In this document: piece after piece, positions 1-5,580 of the stretch
Numbering within the stretch: position 1 is the stretch's first letter
Layout: each line of letters opens with the position of its first letter
Assembly: GCA_900321515.1 (NCBI GenBank)
Contig: ONWI01000150.1
Span: forward strand, 1-12,783
Direction: 5' to 3'
DNA: 12,783 bases
Origin: an uncultured Eubacteriales bacterium
Lineage (GTDB): Bacteria; Bacillota; Clostridia; Oscillospirales; Acutalibacteraceae
Program-made: the position numbers and the translations under genes
The notes under the pieces: model-generated
Seen by the model: the letters and a program-made list of their open reading frames with translations, nothing else
Database searches by the model: none
Told to the model about the DNA's origin: nothing

Positions 1-329
1 AGGAAAGCGCGCAGCGCCAATAATGGGGTGCAGGGGGCAAGGCTCCCTGCCAGGGGACCGGGGGCAGCGCCACCGGCGGGGCGGTGGGGCAGAGCCCCAC
101 AAGCTCGGCGGAGCCGAGCGAGCGAGACGCACCCGGAAAAAAATCGCGGTCGGGCGAATACCGAAATCGTAAAATCCAAATCCGCCCTTCCCGGCAGGAG
201 AAAAAAGCTCCGGCTTAAAAAGCGCAAGTCCCGAATTTCCGACATTTCCAACTTTTACAATCGGCTAGTGGATGGCAATACGAAAGAGGAAAGCGCGCGG
301 CGCACCGCCTCCGTGTTGGGCGGGCATGA
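1..329. other. Gene-free GC-rich region downstream of the AEC transporter gene
   Basis: No convincing gene is visible. The only long open frame on the plus strand (28-507) is low-complexity, rich in Arg/Ala/Gly, lacks a ribosome binding site and runs antisense into the transporter gene. The first 120 bases are very GC-rich and packed with short perfect hairpins (annotated separately); the rest is ordinary spacer. A 17-base near-repeat (16 of 17 identical) occurs at 1-17 and 287-303. No clear terminator with a T-run follows the transporter stop codon at 330. Confidence 0.6.
30..119. repeat. Cluster of GC-rich hairpins (REP-like element)
   Basis: Four short inverted repeats follow each other within 90 bases. 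At 30-50 a 9-bp stem with one G-T pair closes on AAG. At 70-87 CCACCG/CGGTGG has a 6-base loop. At 84-100 GTGGGGC/GCCCCAC closes on AGA. At 103-119 GCTCGGC/GCCGAGC closes on GGA. The second and third share bases 84-87, so they cannot form together. None is followed by a T-run, so they do not look like ordinary terminators. Such GC-rich palindromic modules are typical of dispersed intergenic repeats in bacteria, but copy number cannot be judged from one window. Confidence 0.55.
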
Positions 330-1256
330 TCATTTGACAGCAGCCTTTACAAGAGAGACGAGAAGCGGCAGGGTAATAATGGATAATAGAGTGGACATAG
401 CGACGAGACGGCTAGCAAGCTCCGAATCGCGCCTGAACTTAGTTGCGAAAAGTGCGCAAGAAGCGGCGACAGGTGCGCCGAACATCACCGCCAGAGTCAG
501 CTTTTGATAATTGTCCGGCAGTGGCAAAAGAATCACAGCGGGCATAATGAGCGCGGGGAGGGCGACCAGCCGGACAGCCGAAGCGGGATAGCATCGCAGA
601 TCCTTAAGTGTGCTAATCAGATCAGCCTTAGCCAGATGAGTGCCGATAACGATCATAGCGAGCGGCGAATTGAGCGAGGCGAGCATTGAGACAGCGTTTT
701 CAAGAGGGGAGGGGACGTTCAGCGAAAGCAGGAATACCGGCAGACCGGCGAGCAGACCGAGGACGCACGGATTGATAATTGCCTTTCTGAGAGAGAGCTT
801 TTCGCCCGACATCATAGCTAATCCGTAGGTCCATTGAATGAGGTTAAAGAACACAACGAAAATAGAAGCGTAGAGCGTGCCTTTTTCACCGCAGACAGCG
901 CCGGCGAGTGGGATTCCCATGAATCCGCAGTTTGAGAACACGGCGGAAAATCTGAGAACGACGCGGGAATCTTCCTGACCGCCGCGGAATAACAGCATAC
1001 CCGCGCCAATGCTCAGCGCGAGGAACGCCATGCTCACGGCGGCGAAGATTGCCATCGAACGCGCGGTAGTCGGATTGAAGGGGCGGTTAAAGGCATTGAA
1101 CACCACGCATGGGGTGACAGCATACAACAGGAGATCGGTCATCTGAGCCGCGCCCGCGTCGGTAATCCGCTTAGCCTTGAATAATCCGAACCCCACGGCA
1201 ATCATGATAAAAAGCGACATGACCTGTCCGAAAACTATGGAAAAACTCTGAAACAA
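330..1256 (-). CDS. AEC family transporter (auxin efflux carrier-like permease)
   Basis: A 308-residue, strongly hydrophobic protein resembling the AEC (auxin efflux carrier, Pfam Mem_trans) family of secondary transporters, which in bacteria export or import small organic acids such as malate or malonate; the substrate cannot be read from sequence. About ten membrane segments are visible, starting with residues 5-23 and ending in the last 25 residues, with the family-like stretch 'VTPCVVFNAFNRPF' after the second segment and 'FSNCGFMGIPL' in the middle. Length is normal for the family. The start is TTG at 1256, preceded by GGAGG seven bases upstream; the first internal ATG would cut off the first membrane helix. 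It follows degV by 44 bp and is probably the last gene of the DUF1836-degV operon. Confidence 0.85.
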   Translation of the reverse strand: MFQSFSIVFGQVMSLFIMIAVGFGLFKAKRITDAGAAQMTDLLLYAVTPCVVFNAFNRPFNPTTARSMAIFAAVSMAFLALSIGAGMLLFRGGQEDSRVVLRFSAVFSNCGFMGIPLAGAVCGEKGTLYASIFVVFFNLIQWTYGLAMMSGEKLSLRKAIINPCVLGLLAGLPVFLLSLNVPSPLENAVSMLASLNSPLAMIVIGTHLAKADLISTLKDLRCYPASAVRLVALPALIMPAVILLPLPDNYQKLTLAVMFGAPVAASCALFATKFRRDSELASRLVAMSTLLSIITLPLLVSLVKAAVK

Positions 1257-1300
1257 ATTAACGCCTCCGTGCGCTTAGTATAATTTTTGAATTAAAAACA

Positions 1301-2158
1301 TTATCTTTGCAGCACGCCGATGCCGATAAGACCGGGCCCTGTGTGAACTCCGAGAGCGGCGCCGATCTGACCGGTTACGGTCACAATGCCGTTCACAATG
1401 AATGCCTCCGCGCGTTTGCGGGTCGCCAGTCCGTCCTTTTCGGCGTAGCCGTTCATAACGGCAAGCTCGCTGTGAGCGGTCTGCGAGGCAAAATCCTTGG
1501 CGAGTTCGAGAACCTTCTGAATCGAACGTGTTCTGCCGATAGCCTTGGCGGCGGTGTAATAAATGCCGTCGGAATTGCAGGAGATGATAGGCTTGATGCT
1601 GAGAGACATGCCGAGCATAGCGGAGACAAGACCGATTCTGCCGCCCTTCTGAAGATATTTAAGGGTATCCACGCAAAAGAATACCTTTGACCTTGGGACT
1701 TCGTGCTTGATTCTGAGCAGAAGCTCGTTCCACTCCATGCCCTCGTCATTGATCATCTGAGCGGCGCGGATGGCAATAAGTCCCGAGCCAATCGAGATAT
1801 TTTTGGTATCGAGCACCGAGATTTCGAGACCCTCATATTCCTCAGCGGTGAGTCTGATCATGTTGTAGGTGCCGCTGAGTCCCGAGGAGATCGTGACAGC
1901 GAGCACCTTTTCGTAGCCGTCGGCTTTGATGCGGTCGAGCATGTCGATCACCATGCCTCTGTCGGGCAGAGAAGTCTTGGGAATTTCGCTGGGCAGCCTG
2001 TCATACATCTCATGAGGCTGGATATCGACCCCGTCGAGGTACTGACCGTCGGAATAATTGATCAGCAGCGGGAGCCAGTAGATGTTGTACTTTTCGCGGT
2101 AATTCGGCGGCACGTCGGTGCCGGAATCCGCCATAACGGCAATTTTCTGCTTGTTCAT
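1301..2158 (-). CDS. DegV family fatty-acid-binding protein
   Basis: A 285-residue DegV-family protein. DegV (FakB-like) proteins are cytoplasmic and bind a single fatty acid between two domains; some present it to the kinase FakA for phosphorylation, but no fakA gene is in this window, so that role is inferred. Visible family marks are the N-terminal 'VMADSGTDVP', the 'KTSLP' segment (TSxP motif contacting the fatty-acid head group), 'ISSGLSGTYN', the 'DTLKYLQKGGRIG' helix region and the C-terminal 'HTGPGLIGIG'. The start is the ATG at 2158, with AAGGAGG about ten bases upstream. The frame stays open upstream to 2494, but that extension lies inside the DUF1836 gene and is not homologous. It lies 28 bp after the DUF1836 gene and 44 bp before the AEC transporter gene. 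Confidence 0.92.
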   Translation of the reverse strand: MNKQKIAVMADSGTDVPPNYREKYNIYWLPLLINYSDGQYLDGVDIQPHEMYDRLPSEIPKTSLPDRGMVIDMLDRIKADGYEKVLAVTISSGLSGTYNMIRLTAEEYEGLEISVLDTKNISIGSGLIAIRAAQMINDEGMEWNELLLRIKHEVPRSKVFFCVDTLKYLQKGGRIGLVSAMLGMSLSIKPIISCNSDGIYYTAAKAIGRTRSIQKVLELAKDFASQTAHSELAVMNGYAEKDGLATRKRAEAFIVNGIVTVTGQIGAALGVHTGPGLIGIGVLQR

Positions 2159-2186
2159 AAAATGAAAAACCTCCTTATGACCGAAA

Positions 2187-2765
2187 TTATTTTTGCTCCG
2201 TATCCGAATACAGAGTGCTTTCGCGTAAAATAGAGACCATCTTCGCCGTGATGATTTTAGTGGCGAATGAGCAGACAGCCATCGTAATGAGTGCGTGCTG
2301 AGAATGGAAGCTGAAATCCATAGTTGCGGTGTCATCCTTGCAGACCGTGCTGAGGGCGACAATTCTGACAGCGCGTTCGACATAATCGCAGAAGCTGTCA
2401 TAACTGCTCTGAGGGTCGCTGTTTTTGAGCGCGGTGTCAATGCCGAGCCGGATATCTCCGATTGCGGTGGACTGCTTGAGCACCGTGATAACAATAAGAC
2501 TTGCGATATGCTCGCGGCTGTATTTTTTCTTGTCAGGCTTGCGCACCATGCCGAGCTTGACGTAATTATTGATCATAGCGGGGGTGATGAAAGCCTCCTC
2601 GTTGAATCCGATAAGCGGGGAGAGCGCCTGATCTATCACGGTAACAACCTGATCCATATAGAGACCGAGAGTGGGAATTTTGTCCCAGCGTGGCAGCCTG
2701 AATTCAGACAAAGTATCAACATAGTCGATCATGCTCTGATCGTTCCTGAAAAATAAATCTTCCAT
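2187..2765 (-). CDS. DUF1836 domain-containing putative transcriptional regulator
   Basis: A 192-residue protein matching the DUF1836 family, which includes B. subtilis YkrK-like putative HTH regulators. The family core is clear: 'LPRWDKIPTLGLYMDQVV', then 'ITPAMINNYVKLGMVRKP', 'KKKYSREHIASLIVI' and 'VLKQSTAIGDIRLGI'. The segment from ITPAMINNY to KKYSREHI resembles a MerR-type winged helix, so DNA binding is likely. Start ATG at 2765 has AGGAG ten bases upstream; longer frames would run through the promoter. It is the first gene after a consensus promoter at 2823-2851 whose -10 lies in a perfect inverted repeat, so autoregulation is a reasonable inference. It heads a probable operon with degV and the AEC transporter. 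Confidence 0.85.
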   Translation of the reverse strand: MEDLFFRNDQSMIDYVDTLSEFRLPRWDKIPTLGLYMDQVVTVIDQALSPLIGFNEEAFITPAMINNYVKLGMVRKPDKKKYSREHIASLIVITVLKQSTAIGDIRLGIDTALKNSDPQSSYDSFCDYVERAVRIVALSTVCKDDTATMDFSFHSQHALITMAVCSFATKIITAKMVSILRESTLYSDTEQK

Positions 2766-2790
2766 GAAGAACCTACTCCTGAAAATACAA

Positions 2791-2837
2791 AAAAAACGAT
2801 ATAATCTGGTTTTAACAATTAGATTATATCGTTTTTT
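2791..2837. promoter_or_regulatory. Perfect 17-bp inverted repeat, probable operator (and possible terminator)
   Basis: Arms at 2791-2807 and 2821-2837 are exact reverse complements (AAAAAACGATATAATCT) around a 13-base spacer. The right arm contains the -10 box of the minus-strand DUF1836 promoter. A transcript starting there (about 2816) would carry only one arm, so for that transcript the repeat acts as DNA, most simply an operator. For read-through RNA from the lytic transglycosylase gene, the same repeat makes an AT-rich hairpin followed by eight U residues, so it may also terminate coaE-slt transcription. Confidence 0.7.
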
Positions 2838-2851
2838 CAGGTCAATGTCAA
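2823..2851 (-). promoter_or_regulatory. Consensus sigma-A promoter for the DUF1836 operon
   Basis: Read on the minus strand, TTGACA (2846-2851) is separated by 17 bases from TATAAT (2823-2828), an exact match to the vegetative consensus in both boxes and spacing. Predicted transcription start is near 2816, giving a leader of about 50 nt before the DUF1836 start codon. The upstream 14 bases CTATTGACATTGAC recur in the promoter at the right end of the window. Confidence 0.88.
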
Positions 2852-2914
2852 TAGCATAAGCAACAATTATTTTAATATAGTTTATATGTTGTTTTTGTGC
2901 AGTATTTCTCACAA

Positions 2915-3478
2915 TCAATACAGTGTTTCGTATATTCGTTTAGTACGCTCGACCTTTTTGACATAATGGTTGGTATCGGAGAAAGGGATGGTGTGAAGAG
3001 AAATGCCGTCGCTTGAGAAGGAAGTATCGTCGAGCCAGGAACTGACGCGCCCCATTCCCGCGTGATAGGCAGCGATCATCAGATGTTCGTTTCCGAAGCG
3101 CTGCTGGATAATGGACAAAAAGTAAAGACCGTAACGGATATTTGTTTCGGGGTCAAAGATATCGCAGTAACGGTCAGCGCAATCGCGGTCCTTGGAGCGA
3201 AGCCAGTCAAAAGTGTCCGGCATAAGCTGCATAAGGCCGCAGGCGCCGAGGTGGGAGACCGCGTTGCTGTCGAACCCGCTTTCGGTGTGAATGACAGCGT
3301 AGGCAAGGTTAGGATCAATGCCGTAGACAGCGCAGTATTTCTCGACATATCCGGCATAACCCTTTGGGAAAATGTTTTTTCTGAGCGTACTCAATCCTGT
3401 GTAGGCGCAGCCGATAAGCAGAGCGGCTGCGAGGAGCAGAGCGATTGACTTTTTGCAACTTCTCATGGATATCACCAT
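2915..3478 (-). CDS. Lytic transglycosylase domain protein (SLT family)
   Basis: A 187-residue exported lytic transglycosylase that would cleave peptidoglycan between MurNAc and GlcNAc, forming 1,6-anhydroMurNAc. The SLT domain fills most of the protein: 'VIHTESGFDSNAVS' holds the catalytic Glu, followed by 'GACGLMQLMPDT' and 'AYHAGMGRV' (family consensus AYNAG, here with His for Asn). The N-terminus has a short basic-hydrophobic signal ending in 'LLIGCA', which fits a lipobox (LIG-C), so it may be a lipoprotein rather than a simple membrane-anchored enzyme. Two starts are possible: ATG 3478 (GGGGG eight bases upstream) or ATG 3466 (GGTGAT just upstream), differing by four residues. It follows coaE by 16 bp, apparently in one transcript. 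Confidence 0.87.
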   Translation of the reverse strand: MVISMRSCKKSIALLLAAALLIGCAYTGLSTLRKNIFPKGYAGYVEKYCAVYGIDPNLAYAVIHTESGFDSNAVSHLGACGLMQLMPDTFDWLRSKDRDCADRYCDIFDPETNIRYGLYFLSIIQQRFGNEHLMIAAYHAGMGRVSSWLDDTSFSSDGISLHTIPFSDTNHYVKKVERTKRIYETLY

Positions 3479-3494
3479 AGAGCTGACCCCCAAT

Positions 3495-4100
3495 TCAAGA
3501 GTAGAATGAATCGCGTAAAAGAATCCTGTCGGCCAAAGAACCGGCTTGGTCGATAAGACTGTCGAAGTCGCCGTCGTTGATAATGGTATAATCGCAGCGG
3601 GAGGTGTAATAACCGTCGTGGTGCTGTCGGCTGAGCCTGCTGCGGATTTCGCTTTCAGTGAGACCGTCCCTGACAGTGAGGCGATGGATGCGGATTTCCT
3701 GTGGAGCGATGACCGCGATACTGACGTCGCAATTGTCAATGAGCCCCGATTCAATCAGCAGGGGAGCGTCAAAGACGCAGTTGTTGCCGTTTTGCGCAGA
3801 CAAAGCGGCAAGTTTCCTCATCCGGCAGCAAATATCGCCGTGCATAATGCGGTTGAGCGCGTCGGTGCGCTGCCGGGAAGCAAAAGCGGTTGCGGCGAGG
3901 GCGCGCCTGTTGAGAGAACCGTCGGGGCATAAAATATCCGGACCGAATTCAAGCGTCAGCGCGGCGAGAGTGGGCTGACCCGGCATGACAATTTCGCGGG
4001 CGATTCTGTCGGCGTCAATGATATCAAACCCGCGGTTTTCAAATACGCGGGTCACGCAGCCCTTACCGGCGCCGCTGGGACCTGTAATACCCACAATCAA
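3495..4100 (-). CDS. coaE: Dephospho-CoA kinase
   Basis: A 201-residue cytoplasmic kinase performing the last step of coenzyme A synthesis, ATP-dependent phosphorylation of the 3'-hydroxyl of dephospho-CoA. The P-loop 'GPSGAGKG' is at residues 7-14, followed by 'IIDADRIAREIV' (acceptor site region with the DAD motif), the CoA-domain stretch 'RRALAATAFAS', and 'VFDAPLLIESGL' and 'SRLSRQ' typical of the family. Length matches the usual about 200 residues. The only in-frame start is TTG at 4100; upstream, the frame has no other start codon before a stop at 4134-4136, and a G-rich stretch (GGGGGGCGG) serves as a poor ribosome binding site. It is the first gene of a block with the lytic transglycosylase. 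No clear -10/-35 pair was found upstream. Confidence 0.93.
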   Translation of the reverse strand: MIVGITGPSGAGKGCVTRVFENRGFDIIDADRIAREIVMPGQPTLAALTLEFGPDILCPDGSLNRRALAATAFASRQRTDALNRIMHGDICCRMRKLAALSAQNGNNCVFDAPLLIESGLIDNCDVSIAVIAPQEIRIHRLTVRDGLTESEIRSRLSRQHHDGYYTSRCDYTIINDGDFDSLIDQAGSLADRILLRDSFYS

Positions 4101-4171
4101 CCGAGCCGCCCCCCATGAACATGAACTGATTAATTAAATGTTATTATGCCTTTGACCTTAAATCAACATAT

Positions 4172-4187
4172 TAATTGTAAACAATTA
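4172..4187. repeat. 16-bp palindrome in the coaE/Ntn-like divergent region
   Basis: TAATTGT/ACAATTA with a 2-bp centre (AA) forms a near-symmetric site, 72 bp upstream of coaE and 62 bp upstream of the -35 of the divergent plus-strand gene. It could be a repressor site, but AT-rich palindromes of this size also arise by chance. Confidence 0.35.
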
Positions 4188-4229
4188 TTGGCTTTGGCAG
4201 ATAATTTTAAAAATTCAAACAAAAAAAGT

Positions 4230-4245
4230 GAGATTTGATAATCTC
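4230..4245. repeat. Small inverted repeat just upstream of the 4250 promoter
   Basis: GAGATT/AATCTC with a TGAT loop ends five bases before the -35 box at 4250. Read on the minus strand it is followed, after AC, by seven T residues, so it also looks like a weak terminator pointing toward coaE. There is no obvious minus-strand transcript for it to stop, so a regulatory role for the plus-strand gene is about equally likely. Confidence 0.35.
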
Positions 4246-4249
4246 GTTG

Positions 4250-4278
4250 TTGACAAATTTAATTAAGTATGGTTAAAT
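4250..4278 (+). promoter_or_regulatory. Promoter of the Ntn hydrolase-like gene
   Basis: TTGACA at 4250-4255, 17 bases, then TTAAAT at 4273-4278 (or TAAATA one base later with an 18-base spacer). Transcription would start about 30 nt before the ATG at 4317, whose GGAGGA lies six bases upstream. Confidence 0.65.
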
Positions 4279-4316
4279 ATATATGAATAATTCAACAGAT
4301 ACATGGAGGAATTATA

Positions 4317-5504
4317 ATGAATGTACAGTTAAATGACAGCGGCGTACCTATTCTGAGAGAAAAAACATTTGCTCAGAAGGTAAAATCATTCCTGCTCTGG
4401 ACAATTCTGGTAATACTCACACTTGCAGCGGCGCTGCTGGTATATCTCTGTATTGCTGGCGCCAGCGAGATGGCAGCGCTGACGACCTTCAAAAAGGTCA
4501 GCAGCCACCCCTATTACACCATGGAGTACGATAATTTTGAGTATTCCGATCTGCTCACCAAAGAGTGTGAAGACAATGACGGAGTGATCAAATATTTCAA
4601 GTCAAAATTCTTCAAAGGCTTGTCAGGACTGCTCCCAGGCGAATGTGAGAATGATTATGTCGTCAAAGGTTCGCTTGCGTTTGCCAGCAGGACGATGACG
4701 GGATCACAGGTCAGGGGACGCATCTGCAATTCATACGATACGCCCATCATGATGGTAACGTCCAAGCCGGAAAACGGTTATAAGTCATGGAACATCATAG
4801 ATATGGCAGATCTGGGCATGATGACTGGCGAGAACATAGATCAGTGGTACACCAACGCGTTCCAGACGGTTGCCTCGACATACTGCGTATCCGACGGCAT
4901 AAATTCCGAATTTTTCGGCGCGTCGCTGATTTCGTGTCCGGTGGCGGAGTGCGATGACACATCCAAGGCGAATATCACGCCGTTCTTAGCCATCCGACTG
5001 ATGCTTGACAGAGCGGCGACAGTTGACAGTGCGGTTCAGATTCTTTCGGAATACGATATTGATTTCAGCAGCGGAACATATCATTTCTTCATTTCGGACA
5101 GGACCTTCAAGAGCGCGGTAATCGAATACATTGACGGCAAGATGTCTGTCACATACAGTGAACCCGGCAAAGCGTATATGGTCAGCACCAATAAAATGGA
5201 GGATAAGACAGTCCGATCCGCCGAAAAGGATTACAGCAACCGATTCAAGGAAATCAGCCACTACGCGGAATTTGACAAAACATTATCAGACATGTGCGAG
5301 AAGGTGGTAGGTGTTGACCGCACATACGCCGGACTTATGCTCAATGACATAGCGCAGACGATGAGGCCTTCAGACGACGAGCATTTCGGCACAAAAATGT
5401 ACGGCACACAGTATACCGTACTGTACGATCACAGCAAGCTTCAGATCCGACTGGTTATTGAAAATGACGTGAAGTCGCAGTCATACACATATGAGATGAG
5501 CTGA
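4317..5504 (+). CDS. Membrane-anchored linear amide C-N hydrolase-like (Ntn fold) protein with altered active site
   Basis: A 395-residue protein with a cytoplasmic tail, one membrane helix (about residues 24-47) and an extracellular domain resembling the choloylglycine hydrolase / linear amide C-N hydrolase (C59/C45) Ntn family. Family-like landmarks are the 'PYYTMEYDNFEYSDLL' lead-in, 'PIMMVTSKPENGY', 'SDGIN' (residues 192-196), 'HFFISDRTFKSAVIEY' (256-271), 'NRFKEI' (308-313) and the C-terminal 'GTQYTVLY'. By ungapped alignment to the family pattern (C-x15-GRNxD as recalled), the nucleophile Cys is Ser119 and the Asp of GRN-x-D is Asn138; Arg135 and Asn196 are kept. In classical members the nucleophile is exposed at the mature N-terminus. 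Here it may be catalytically dead or use Ser. Start ATG 4317 has GGAGGA six bases upstream. It is monocistronic and ends at a shared terminator. Family assignment rests on memory of motifs. Confidence 0.72.
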   Translation: MNVQLNDSGVPILREKTFAQKVKSFLLWTILVILTLAAALLVYLCIAGASEMAALTTFKKVSSHPYYTMEYDNFEYSDLLTKECEDNDGVIKYFKSKFFKGLSGLLPGECENDYVVKGSLAFASRTMTGSQVRGRICNSYDTPIMMVTSKPENGYKSWNIIDMADLGMMTGENIDQWYTNAFQTVASTYCVSDGINSEFFGASLISCPVAECDDTSKANITPFLAIRLMLDRAATVDSAVQILSEYDIDFSSGTYHFFISDRTFKSAVIEYIDGKMSVTYSEPGKAYMVSTNKMEDKTVRSAEKDYSNRFKEISHYAEFDKTLSDMCEKVVGVDRTYAGLMLNDIAQTMRPSDDEHFGTKMYGTQYTVLYDHSKLQIRLVIENDVKSQSYTYEMS

Positions 5505-5532
5505 GTCTTGGAGCGATAATTCAAAAGACAAT

Positions 5533-5577
5533 AAAAAAAACAAGCGCCGGCACTGTGGTTTCAGATGCCGGCGCTTG
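5533..5577 (-). terminator. Strong intrinsic terminator between convergent genes
   Basis: A perfect 12-bp GC-rich stem (5541-5552 with 5566-5577, CAAGCGCCGGCA/TGCCGGCGCTTG) encloses a 13-base loop. Read on the minus strand it is followed by eight T residues (5540-5533), so it is a canonical terminator for the flavoprotein gene ending at 5581, starting only three bases past the stop codon. For the plus-strand gene ending at 5504, the stem is followed by only a weak CATTTAAT tail, so termination there would be less efficient. Confidence 0.9.
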
Positions 5578-5580
5578 CAT

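Noticed and set aside
28..507. 159-residue plus-strand open frame
   Set aside because: Compositionally biased, no ribosome binding site, overlaps the AEC transporter gene antisense, and covers the hairpin repeats.
2159..2494. N-terminal extension of the DegV gene
   Set aside because: The extra 112 codons lie inside the DUF1836 gene in another frame; the ATG at 2158 has a strong ribosome binding site and gives the normal DegV length.
2766..2918. N-terminal extension of the DUF1836 gene
   Set aside because: It would run through the consensus promoter and inverted repeat; the ATG at 2765 has a good ribosome binding site.
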